64,000 nucleotides of DNA, taken from positions 806,001 through 870,000 of the forward strand of contig JACKFL010000005.1 in NCBI GenBank assembly GCA_020632495.1. The letters run 5' to 3'. Origin of the DNA: Candidatus Omnitrophota bacterium (GTDB taxonomy: Bacteria > Omnitrophota > Gorgyraeia > Zapsychrales > Zapsychraceae). Within the stretch, counting starts at the first letter, position 1; each line of letters opens with the position of its first letter. Below are positions 42,609-50,982 of the stretch, piece after piece. The notes below the pieces were generated by a model. It ran no database searches and was not told the origin of the DNA. It saw nothing but the letters and a program-made list of their open reading frames with translations. The translations under genes and the position numbers were made by a program.

Positions 42609-45600
42609 ATGAAAGCACTGAAAAATCTTAAAACCTGGATTGTCACCGCTGCCTTGCTGATGGCCGGCGCGCCTGCCTGGGGGCAGGTCTTCGTGACGCA
42701 AGTCTGTGTCCCGCCGGAACCCGGGTGTTACTGCAATGACGGTCCCAGCGGAAATGTGGAATGCCGCAAGTACGGTCTGCAGGATGAAGGTTTCTATATC
42801 CGGGCATGGGCCGGCATGGGGACCGTTCCCAAGATCCGGGTCAATATGTCTCACATCTCCAATACCCCACCCAATATCGGTATTCCCGAATGTTGGGATA
42901 TTGTCAACAATTCAGGGACCGAATATTTTGTTCCGACATCAACGCGCTCCGAATGGAACAGTTTCAAACTCGCCGCCCTGGGGGGATCTTTTCCCGGGGT
43001 GACCTTGACGCAGTGTCCGGTCTGCGGGGACGGGATATGTACCAACACTACCACTTACTGGGGTTTTATCGAAGGCTGCGGGAGCAATGACTCTATGCTC
43101 GGATCGCCGCAGACGGGTGATCCGATGTGTAACCAGGATTGCGGCGCGTGCCCGATCGTGTGCGGGGACGGATTCTGTGCCGCCGGCGCCGAGCACTGCA
43201 CGGGCGGGGCCGGGGCCGGCTACAATCCGTGTGTGGAATGCGGCAGCTGTTCGTGCGGGGATGCCTACTATGATTGTACCGGCCAGTGCGGGACCTGTCC
43301 GAGTTGTTCTCCGTGTTGCGGCGACGGGACCTGTGATTCCGGATCGGGTGAGGACGGGATCACCTGCGCGGCCGACTGTGCCGCACCGGTCTGCGGGGAT
43401 ACGATCTGTAACGGCACCGAGGACCCCTGCACGTGTCCGGGCGATTGTACGGTGGACGTTTGCGGCGACGGTTGTTGCGGGGCCACCGAATCCTGCGGGG
43501 CTGACGACACGGCCCCGTCTTGTAACAGCGACTGCGGGGCGTGTTCTTGTACCGGTGCAGTGCCGATCAATGCGACCTTGTGTTCGGGCGATGCCACCGG
43601 TCTCACGGCGGACACACCGAATACCTCCGTTCTGACGTGTACTGCCGGGACGAAGTGCGAGTACGTTTGCGACAGCTACGCGGATCTCGTCAGCGGAGAA
43701 TGCCGATACTGTTGGGACCCCACGTTGAACGCTTGTTACGACATCCAGCCGGCCTGCGCCGGTTACGCGGATTGCCCGGCGGCCCTGACGGACGGTTGTA
43801 CCACCGTCGGTGCCAACTGCCGCTACAATTACACCGGCGACTGCAGCATCAACCCCTGCGGCGACGAATATACCTGCGGGAACTGTTCGTTTACCTGCCA
43901 GGGATCGGTTCCGGCCAACGCCAGTCTCTGTCCCGGGGACGGCTCCGGTGTTGCCCGCGGGACAAATATTACGTTAGTCGCCGCATGTACCGGGGGGACA
44001 AAATGCGAGTACATATGCGATACGGGCTACTACTACAGCGGCGGTGTTTGCGTGCCGTACGTGTGTACCGGCGCCGTTCCCGCCAATTCGACGCTGTGCG
44101 CCGGTGACGATGCCGGCCTCATGGCAGACACCCCGCGCACGGCGGTCAATGCCTGTACTGCGCCTGATAAATGCGAGTACCAGTGCGATCCCGGTTATCA
44201 GGCCGTCGGCAATACCTGTGTCCCGTACGTCTGTACCGGTCCGATCGATCAGTTTTCGCAGTTGTGCTGTGTCGATTATGACATGGATATGGTCTGCGAT
44301 CCGGACGATGAAGGCTTATCGGCGGATACACCGCGGACTTTGGTGGACGCGTGTACTCAGCCGGTGAAATGCGAGTATGTGTGCCGGGCGAACTACACGC
44401 GCGTGGGAACGACGTGCGTGCCGGATTATATGTGTCTGGATCCGCAGCCGGCCAATGCGACTTTGTGCCCTGACGGCTCCGGCTATGATGATTGGGATTT
44501 GACGGCCGACACACCCAAAACAGCCGTCGAGACCGGGGCCTGCACGGCCGGGACCAAGTGTGAGTACGAATGTTTGGCGGGGTATATCGTCGACGGAAAT
44601 AATTGCCGGCTGCCGATGTGTACGGGATCTGTTGCCGCAAATGCTACCCTGTGCCCGGGAGACGACAGCGGGCTGGCGGTGGATACTGCATATACCACGG
44701 TGGCCTCTTGTACCGGCGGAACCTATTGTGAGACGACGTGTGACGACGGTTACCAGGTCAACGGCGCCAACAGCTGCCGGGCCAATCAGTGTACCGGAGC
44801 GGTTCCGGCCAATGCCGAATACTGTTCGGGCGATGATTCCAATATTCCGGGCAACGCGGACGTGGCGGTTACGCTGGTGGCGGCCTGCAGCGGGGGGACA
44901 AAGTGTGAGACGATTTGTTCAGCCGGATTCGAATTGGATGTGCCGGGAACGTCGTGTGTGGTTGAGGTCTTTGATTGTTTGGGAACACCCGATCCGAACG
45001 CGACGCTGTGTCCGGGAGACGATGCCGGACTGCTGGTCGACACCCCGATAACCACCGTGGCCGCCTGTACAGGCGGGACCATGTGTGAATACACCTGCAA
45101 CAGCGGATATCATGATTCCGGGGTGAACCAATGTGACGATAATGTCTGTACCGGAGCGGTGCCCGCCAATGCCGACTTGTGCGCGGGCGATGACACCGGA
45201 ATCCCGGGCAACGCTGATGTGACGCGTTCACTGGTGACTTCCTGTACCGCCGGGACATGGTGCGAATACACCTGCGGCGACGGTTACCATTATGACACGG
45301 GCGTGTGTGTCCCCAATGTCTGTACCGGAGCGGTGCCGGCCAATTCCGGTCTGTGTCCGGGAGACGATACCGGCATTGCGGGTAACGCGGATGTCGCGCG
45401 GTCGCTCGTTCCGTTCTGTACCGCCGGGACATGGTGCGAATACACCTGCAGCGACGGATACAATTACGACACCGGCGTCTGCGATCTCAATCAATGTACC
45501 GGCAGCGTCCCGGCGAACGCGACCCTGTGCGCGGGCGACGACACCGGCCTCACCGGCAATTCCGACGTGGTCCGCACGGCGGTGGGGACCTGTACCGCGG

Positions 45601-46910
45601 GCGTTTTCTGCGAATATCAGTGTGACGACGGCTATCATGAGTCGGGCGGCGTCTGTGATCCGAACGTGTGTATCGGGGCCGCCCCGGCGAACGCGAGCCT
45701 GTGCGCGGGTGACGACACAAGCATTCCCGGCAACGCCAATGTCACGCGCACGGCCGCTGCGGCCTGTACCGCCGGCACCAAGTGCGAGTACACCTGTGAT
45801 CCGTTATACGTCCTGGACGCCGGTGTGTGCCGTCCCTACATGTGTACCGGCGTTGTGGACCCCAATTCCACGGTGTGTCCGGGGGATGACACCGGATTGT
45901 CCGCGGATACGCCGCGCACGACCGTCAGCGGCTGTACCGGCGGGACCATGTGCGAATACACCTGCGACAGCGGCTATCACGACGCCGGAGTGAACCAATG
46001 CGATGCGAATGTGTGTACCGGCGCGCCGCCGCTGAATGCCGCGATCTGTCTGGGAGACGATACGAATATTCCGGGTAACGGCGACCTGGCGCTTACGCTG
46101 GTGCCGGCCTGTACTCCGGGGACGTGGTGCGAATACGCCTGTGACGACGGATATCATTTGGAGTCCGGCGCCTGTGCCGTGAACGTCTGTACCGGCACTA
46201 TACCGATCAACGCCACCGTCTGTACCGGAGACGAGGCGAATATTTCCGGCAACAGCAATGTGGCCCGCACGGTCGTCAGTTCCTGTACCGCTACCAAGTG
46301 CGAATACACTTGTGACGACGGTTTCAACTATAACGGGTCGGACTGCGAGAGCCTAAATCAGTGTATCGGAGCGGTGCCGGCCGACGCGACGTTGTGTCCC
46401 GGGGACGACGCCAACATCGGGGGGAACTCTGATGTCACCCGCACGGTCGTTCCCGCTTGTACCGCCGGGACGAAGTGCGAGTACACCTGTGTCGATACGC
46501 ACCATGAAGACGCCGGGGCATGTATCGCCAATGTCTGTCTGCCGCCCAGCTACACGAACGCTTCCTACTGTTCGGGAGATGACTCGAATGTGCCGGGAGG
46601 GGCGGACATGGTTTCCCAATTAGTGATCACCTGCTCGGCCACCAAGTGCGAGTATGAGTGCGACTCAGGTTATTCGGTGAACGGAGGGATCTGCGAGCCG
46701 GACGGCGAGTGGATCCGGGTCGGTCTGTATCTGGGTCAACCGGCCTTTTCACCCGCCTGCGGCGACCCCTTCAGCGGCTATCCGGGATATACCCTGGACC
46801 GCGGCGACCCGTGTCCCGCGTCCTTCCTGGGGGATGTCTACGACTGCTTCGATGAAACTATTCCCGGGGTGGGCAACCGCGTCGAATTGCAGTGCCACCA
46901 AAAGCTCTAA
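42609..46910 (+). CDS. Giant secreted cysteine-repeat protein
   Basis: 1433 residues from ATG 42609, with signal peptide (...LLMAGAPAWGQ). Residues ~140-330 hold several CGDGxC...CxxDCG units. From ~320 to ~1390 there are 17 repeats of about 58 residues, each with six cysteines: CTGAVPANATLC, GDD, then AACTAGTKCEYTCDDGY and GVC. A short non-repetitive C-terminus follows. The even cysteine number suggests three disulfides per repeat and a stiff extracellular stalk or adhesin. It lies 10 bases after the S74 gene, so it is likely co-transcribed and under the same c-di-GMP riboswitch. Confidence 0.85.
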   Translation: MKALKNLKTWIVTAALLMAGAPAWGQVFVTQVCVPPEPGCYCNDGPSGNVECRKYGLQDEGFYIRAWAGMGTVPKIRVNMSHISNTPPNIGIPECWDIVNNSGTEYFVPTSTRSEWNSFKLAALGGSFPGVTLTQCPVCGDGICTNTTTYWGFIEGCGSNDSMLGSPQTGDPMCNQDCGACPIVCGDGFCAAGAEHCTGGAGAGYNPCVECGSCSCGDAYYDCTGQCGTCPSCSPCCGDGTCDSGSGEDGITCAADCAAPVCGDTICNGTEDPCTCPGDCTVDVCGDGCCGATESCGADDTAPSCNSDCGACSCTGAVPINATLCSGDATGLTADTPNTSVLTCTAGTKCEYVCDSYADLVSGECRYCWDPTLNACYDIQPACAGYADCPAALTDGCTTVGANCRYNYTGDCSINPCGDEYTCGNCSFTCQGSVPANASLCPGDGSGVARGTNITLVAACTGGTKCEYICDTGYYYSGGVCVPYVCTGAVPANSTLCAGDDAGLMADTPRTAVNACTAPDKCEYQCDPGYQAVGNTCVPYVCTGPIDQFSQLCCVDYDMDMVCDPDDEGLSADTPRTLVDACTQPVKCEYVCRANYTRVGTTCVPDYMCLDPQPANATLCPDGSGYDDWDLTADTPKTAVETGACTAGTKCEYECLAGYIVDGNNCRLPMCTGSVAANATLCPGDDSGLAVDTAYTTVASCTGGTYCETTCDDGYQVNGANSCRANQCTGAVPANAEYCSGDDSNIPGNADVAVTLVAACSGGTKCETICSAGFELDVPGTSCVVEVFDCLGTPDPNATLCPGDDAGLLVDTPITTVAACTGGTMCEYTCNSGYHDSGVNQCDDNVCTGAVPANADLCAGDDTGIPGNADVTRSLVTSCTAGTWCEYTCGDGYHYDTGVCVPNVCTGAVPANSGLCPGDDTGIAGNADVARSLVPFCTAGTWCEYTCSDGYNYDTGVCDLNQCTGSVPANATLCAGDDTGLTGNSDVVRTAVGTCTAGVFCEYQCDDGYHESGGVCDPNVCIGAAPANASLCAGDDTSIPGNANVTRTAAAACTAGTKCEYTCDPLYVLDAGVCRPYMCTGVVDPNSTVCPGDDTGLSADTPRTTVSGCTGGTMCEYTCDSGYHDAGVNQCDANVCTGAPPLNAAICLGDDTNIPGNGDLALTLVPACTPGTWCEYACDDGYHLESGACAVNVCTGTIPINATVCTGDEANISGNSNVARTVVSSCTATKCEYTCDDGFNYNGSDCESLNQCIGAVPADATLCPGDDANIGGNSDVTRTVVPACTAGTKCEYTCVDTHHEDAGACIANVCLPPSYTNASYCSGDDSNVPGGADMVSQLVITCSATKCEYECDSGYSVNGGICEPDGEWIRVGLYLGQPAFSPACGDPFSGYPGYTLDRGDPCPASFLGDVYDCFDETIPGVGNRVELQCHQKL

Positions 46911-46994
46911 TTCTACGTAAGTTCCTAGGCGGGAGGCGGTTTTCCGCTTCGTTCAGGACTGCCGGCCGGCCGGAAATGTTGCTGATAACTTTGC

Positions 46995-47023
46995 TTGAAT
47001 ATTAAAGGGGCCTGGGATATACT
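46995..47023 (+). promoter_or_regulatory. Promoter of the pilin-like gene
   Basis: TTGAAT, a 17-base spacer, TATACT, 28 bases before the start codon at 47052. Confidence 0.6.
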
Positions 47024-47051
47024 AGTACTACTCTAAAAAGGGTATCCCTCT

Positions 47052-48398
47052 ATGATCAAAAATTTTCGAAAATTCCGGCGGCATGCGGGCCAAAGTATTA
47101 TTGAGTACGCGCTGCTGATCACCCTCGTTCTTGCCGGAGTTTACGTGATGAGTCCATACGTCATCCGTTCCTGGAACGCCAATGTCAAGGGATGGGATGA
47201 CGCCGTTAAAGATTCCTACCGCGAGCCTATCGAACCCAGCCCTCCGGGCGTCTTGGATATCAGTTGTGATTCCGGATACGGTGACCCGTGTTCCTCACCG
47301 CCGTGTTGCGGGTACGGGACATGTGAAGAGTATGAACGCACCAGCGCCTGGTTGACCAACCCTATCGGGTGTGCCGATCCTCCGGGCGGGGTAGATTTCC
47401 AGTGTACCGAGGATCCGGCCTGCTGTACCACTCCGGTCAAGTTGCCGGTACCGGATTTCTGTGACGATCCGCGTTGTCCGAACTTATCTGAGGTCCCGGC
47501 GCTGTATTCCTGCGGGGGGGATCCTGATCACAACAATCCGACCCGCGTGGATTGTCAGTTTGACCGCAACTGCGAGAATACCTGTACCGGGCCACCCAAT
47601 CCGTCGCTGCCTCAATACGGACCGGCGGTGTGTCCCCAGGATGATTTGAACCTGACCGGTGACACGCCCATCAGTTTCGTTGAGTTCGGCAAATGTAGCG
47701 CCCCGGTCGGTAGCGCGCCGAAATGCCAGTGGGAATGTACCCCCGGATTTGTGCCGCAGTTCGGCGCCAGCTCATGCGAGTGTCCGGCGGGATCCATCAA
47801 TATTTCCGGTGTCTGCGTAATCGACTGTACCTTATCGGAAGGCGAGTGCGGGCCCCGCAGCGGGGTTATCCCGCCGGGAGAACCGACGGGATGTAATGAC
47901 CCGCTCATTACTTTTGCCGAATGTGAGTCCATCTACGGCGCCCTGTGCCGTTGGAATCCGGTCCTCGGATGCGAACAGGAACGCGGTTGTGACGAATTGC
48001 TCACCAACGTGACCTTGTTCTATCCGACCGAGGACGACGACCCGGCCTTCGCCCGTTGCGAGTTCTTCCCGTGGTGCGAATGGACAGGGGGCGGGGGATA
48101 CTGCTGTATGGCCGTGCAGAGAAATTCGTGTGCCGGACCGCAGGCGGACGGATCCGGGTGTGCCGCCCCGCGCGTACTGGCCTGCTGCCAGTTCGATACT
48201 ACCGGGCAGTGTAATCTCAACAGCCAGGGATGTACTATCAATACGGATTGCTGCAGTAATAACTGTACCGGCTCAACTGCACCAGCCGGACCGCTGTGCT
48301 GCCTCCCCGGACAAACCGGTGTGTGTAACGGCGGATCGAATACCGGCGATTGTTGTGCCGGAGCCGGAGATTGTCCGGGCGGAGCCTGTTTGCCGTAA
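47052..48398 (+). CDS. Flp-type pilin N-terminus fused to a cysteine-rich ectodomain
   Basis: 448 residues. The start FRRHAGQSIIEYALLITLVLAGVYVM is a prepilin signal of the Flp/TadE sort, with a likely cut at the G before QSIIEY and the conserved Glu five residues on. The remainder is a ~410-residue extracellular region with about fifty cysteines, including CTGPPNPSLPQYGPAVC..., which echoes the upstream repeat protein, and a CCxPGQTGxCNGGS tail. Flp pilins are normally under 80 residues, so this is a large decorated or tip subunit. No tad assembly genes are in the window. Confidence 0.75.
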   Translation: MIKNFRKFRRHAGQSIIEYALLITLVLAGVYVMSPYVIRSWNANVKGWDDAVKDSYREPIEPSPPGVLDISCDSGYGDPCSSPPCCGYGTCEEYERTSAWLTNPIGCADPPGGVDFQCTEDPACCTTPVKLPVPDFCDDPRCPNLSEVPALYSCGGDPDHNNPTRVDCQFDRNCENTCTGPPNPSLPQYGPAVCPQDDLNLTGDTPISFVEFGKCSAPVGSAPKCQWECTPGFVPQFGASSCECPAGSINISGVCVIDCTLSEGECGPRSGVIPPGEPTGCNDPLITFAECESIYGALCRWNPVLGCEQERGCDELLTNVTLFYPTEDDDPAFARCEFFPWCEWTGGGGYCCMAVQRNSCAGPQADGSGCAAPRVLACCQFDTTGQCNLNSQGCTINTDCCSNNCTGSTAPAGPLCCLPGQTGVCNGGSNTGDCCAGAGDCPGGACLP

Positions 48399-48403
48399 GG
48401 CGA

Positions 48404-48431
48404 TTGAATCAAGGCCCGGTAATGCTATAAT
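48404..48431 (+). promoter_or_regulatory. Promoter of the mini-protein cluster
   Basis: TTGAAT (48404-48409), a 16-base spacer and TATAAT (48426-48431), 24 bases before the start of the first small gene. Confidence 0.7.
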
Positions 48432-48455
48432 CTAAAGGCCTTGGGAACTCACACG

Positions 48456-48719
48456 ATGACAAAGAAACGCAACATAGTTTACATGTTTATACCGTTGATG
48501 ATCGTAGCCGCCTACACGCTGCTGATTACCTTCATCAACAGACCGGATCCGGTGGAGGCCCAGACTTGTTTTCTGATCCGTCTGGCCAGCTGCACCGGAC
48601 CGACCTGCGTCCCGGTCTGCCCGAGCGGCGGGTTGTTGTCGACGGATATTACCAATACCGGCTTTACGTCGGCCTTGTACGGGACCGAGGTCATGACCAG
48701 CATTTGTTTCATCGAATAA
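48456..48719 (+). CDS. Five-cysteine secreted mini-protein 1
   Basis: 87 residues from ATG 48456. One N-terminal hydrophobic helix (VYMFIPLMIVAAYTLLITFI) is followed by PVEAQ and then a short domain with five cysteines: C-x7-C-x4-C-x3-C near the start and a final IC-x-x-E. It ends in YGTEVMTSICFIE. The same architecture recurs in the next two genes. No known family. It is either a signal-anchored or cleaved extracellular peptide. Confidence 0.7.
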   Translation: MTKKRNIVYMFIPLMIVAAYTLLITFINRPDPVEAQTCFLIRLASCTGPTCVPVCPSGGLLSTDITNTGFTSALYGTEVMTSICFIE

Positions 48720-48734
48720 GCGGGATGAAAAAAC

Positions 48735-48986
48735 ATGGATAAAAGACGCGCCTGCTACTTATTTATTTCCACGACGATGGTCCTGGTGTACCTGGTCCTG
48801 TACGCGATGCTCTACCGACCGAACCTCGTCAATGCCCAGACCGCTTGTTTTCAAATGACATTGGAATCTTGTCCGGGGTCCGGTTGCGTGCCCGGATGTA
48901 TCGGCATCCCGGAAGGACCGCTGGTGACCGGATATACTTCAGGTCCGTACGGCGTGCCGGTCAATACGATTATCTGCAAGGAGTAG
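48735..48986 (+). CDS. Five-cysteine secreted mini-protein 2
   Basis: 83 residues. N-terminal helix YLFISTTMVLVYLVLYAML, then LVNAQ and five cysteines: ACFQMTLESCPGSGCVPGC and, after SGPYGVPVN, a terminal IICKE. It can be aligned with mini-protein 1 over its whole length (LESCPGSGCVPGC with LASCTGPTCVPVC). The gap to the previous gene is 15 bases. Function unknown. Confidence 0.7.
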   Translation: MDKRRACYLFISTTMVLVYLVLYAMLYRPNLVNAQTACFQMTLESCPGSGCVPGCIGIPEGPLVTGYTSGPYGVPVNTIICKE

Positions 48987-48993
48987 TGCCACG

Positions 48994-49233
48994 ATGAGTA
49001 CCAAAACCAAAAATCTTCTGCTGCGTTGGGGCCTGATCACCTACATGGTGGAAGTTGCCCTGTTTGGTTACGTGGTCCTGTCAACGCCTCCTGATGTGGA
49101 AGCCCAGTGCCGGAATATCACCTGGTGTTCGGCCAACGCTACCGGCTGCTGCGCCAGTGGCGGGACCGGATCGGTATACACCGGATCACGTTACGGCGGA
49201 CCTCACTGGTATTCCGAGATTTGCATTAACTAG
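48994..49233 (+). CDS. Five-cysteine secreted mini-protein 3
   Basis: 79 residues. N-terminal helix LITYMVEVALFGYVVL, then DVEAQ and CRNITWCSANATGCC, followed by YTGSRYGGPHWYSEICIN. The cysteine order matches the other two although the sequence has drifted more; the YxGxRYG segment aligns with YTSGPYG of protein 2. It starts 7 bases after the previous stop. Together the three form one transcription unit downstream of the pilin-like gene. Confidence 0.7.
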   Translation: MSTKTKNLLLRWGLITYMVEVALFGYVVLSTPPDVEAQCRNITWCSANATGCCASGGTGSVYTGSRYGGPHWYSEICIN

Positions 49234-49356
49234 CCTCGGCCTTTTCACGGCGAAATCATTTCCTCTCTCAGTCCATCTCCACGAATTTATTGGTCGTTTC
49301 AACAGGTGTCTGGTGCTATAGTATTATGATTCTAATTAATATTATAAGTGAGCGGT

Positions 49357-50982
49357 ATGCCTGGTGTTAAATCCTCCCTCTTAATTGTGTTTTGCGTGGC
49401 GGTGGTCCTGCGGATATACGGTTTGTTTACGTATGATTTGTGGTTTGACGAAATCGGGACCAATCTGTTCAGTCACCAAAGTATCCAGCGGATGGCCGAG
49501 CTTTCGCATGTGGCCCCGCAGACCATATTCACGACCCGTCTGACCAACGATTCGCACTCCTTTCTTTACTATCACGTTGTCTATTTCTTCAGTCAATTCC
49601 TGGGGGAAGGTAAATCGTTGCGGCTTTTGTCGCTGGTCTTCAGTATACTCACCGTCGGAGTTTTCTACCGTGTGGCCCGTATTCTGCTGACCCCGCGGGC
49701 GAGTTTCTATGCCCTGGTCATCCTGGCGCTCAATCCGTTTCATATCTGGTATGCCCAGGAAGCCCGTGTCTACGCCATGGCCGGATTGGTGTCGCTGCTG
49801 ACGGTGTACGCTTTTCTGACGGCCGTACGGGACAATCGCTGGTGGCAGTGGCTCGCCTTCGGAGTGGGCGGCGCCGCGGCGATGATGACGTCTTACTTCA
49901 ACATTTTTATTCTGGCCCTGTTGCCGGTCTATCTGAAACTCCGCGGGGAAGAGCGGAGCTGGCGGCCGTGGCTGATCGCTATGGCGGTGACGGCGGCACT
50001 CTGCGCGCCGGCGGTTCCGCTGGTGACGGCCCAGTGGCAATTCGTCCAGGGGAACTTTTGGCTGCCGGAACCGACGCCGCTGACGGCGCTGTTTACTGTT
50101 CTCGTTTTCATCCTGGGATATTCCGGTTTTATCTTTCAGTACGCGGCCGGACTGGTAGTCTTCGGTGTCTTGGCCGGGTGGGGAGCATACCATATGGGAA
50201 AATCCGATCCGGGGCGCGCGCTTTTCCTGGGGCTGCTGGTGATTCTGCCGCCGGCGGTGATTTACGTCATTTCGCATCATTCCACGCCGGTATATATTCA
50301 TCGGCAGATGCTGATCTTTTCGCCGTATCTCTATTTCTTGGCTGCCCAGGGGATCGAGGCTCTGCCGGAGGAGCGAGACCGGCGGGTGGCGCTGGGTTGC
50401 GTTGTCCTGCTGATGCTGTCGTGTCTGGTCAATTATTACCGCAACGCGATGTTCGATCACAAATCCCGTGCGAAGTATTTTACCGGAGTCGTCCCGAAGA
50501 AGAATTATCAGGAGACGTTCCGTCAGTTGGAACAAAATTTCCATGACGGTGATATCGTCGCCGCGACAGAGACACAGGCCTTCGTGATGCTGTTCGCGCA
50601 TGTGCTGGACGCCAGCGGGAGCGGGGCACCGCTGCATTTCGGCGCTTTTAAATACTACCTTTTTCCGAACATGATGCAGCGTTTCGATAACCGGTTTTTA
50701 CGCATCCAGGATATCGTGGCCCAGATCCCGGAATCGGAAATCAACCGGCTGCAGACCTTCGTGCCGGCCCCCAACGGCGCGCTGGTGCTCGACGACGATC
50801 CGGTGCAGGCGCAGCCGTTTAACCGTGTCTGGCTGGTGAGCGCCAGTTGGGACAATAAGGGCGATCAGGAGGCGATTCTCAATATTAACGCCTTGCAGGT
50901 GCGGTCGCTGTTCGACAGGTTGTTCCTTAAGAAATCAACCCAAATCAACGACGGGATTTACCTTGAACTTTACGAAAAGTAA
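49357..50982 (+). CDS. GT-C (PMT_2/ArnT-like) membrane glycosyltransferase
   Basis: 541 residues from ATG 49357. About ten membrane helices; the first loop has YDLWFDEIGTNLFS with the catalytic-type Asp/Glu pair. LNPFHIWYAQEARVYAM is the signature of RgtA/PMT_2 enzymes. It likely transfers sugars from polyprenyl-phosphate donors on the outer face of the membrane. It starts a long run of similar genes and overlaps the next by 20 bases. Confidence 0.78.
   Translation: MPGVKSSLLIVFCVAVVLRIYGLFTYDLWFDEIGTNLFSHQSIQRMAELSHVAPQTIFTTRLTNDSHSFLYYHVVYFFSQFLGEGKSLRLLSLVFSILTVGVFYRVARILLTPRASFYALVILALNPFHIWYAQEARVYAMAGLVSLLTVYAFLTAVRDNRWWQWLAFGVGGAAAMMTSYFNIFILALLPVYLKLRGEERSWRPWLIAMAVTAALCAPAVPLVTAQWQFVQGNFWLPEPTPLTALFTVLVFILGYSGFIFQYAAGLVVFGVLAGWGAYHMGKSDPGRALFLGLLVILPPAVIYVISHHSTPVYIHRQMLIFSPYLYFLAAQGIEALPEERDRRVALGCVVLLMLSCLVNYYRNAMFDHKSRAKYFTGVVPKKNYQETFRQLEQNFHDGDIVAATETQAFVMLFAHVLDASGSGAPLHFGAFKYYLFPNMMQRFDNRFLRIQDIVAQIPESEINRLQTFVPAPNGALVLDDDPVQAQPFNRVWLVSASWDNKGDQEAILNINALQVRSLFDRLFLKKSTQINDGIYLELYEK

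Noticed and set aside
41639..42646. Long reverse-strand frame opposite the S74 protein
   Set aside because: Typical antisense shadow of a GC-rich gene; the forward frame has signal peptide, S74 domain and ribosome site.
43500..46700. Regular repeats that might be a CRISPR array
   Set aside because: Repeats are about 174 bases, imperfect, in one reading frame and encode a six-cysteine unit; there are no cas genes.
49381..50637. 418-aa reverse-strand frame opposite a GT-C gene
   Set aside because: Translation is rich in His/Arg/Gln as expected of a shadow; the forward frame encodes membrane helices and a GT-C motif.
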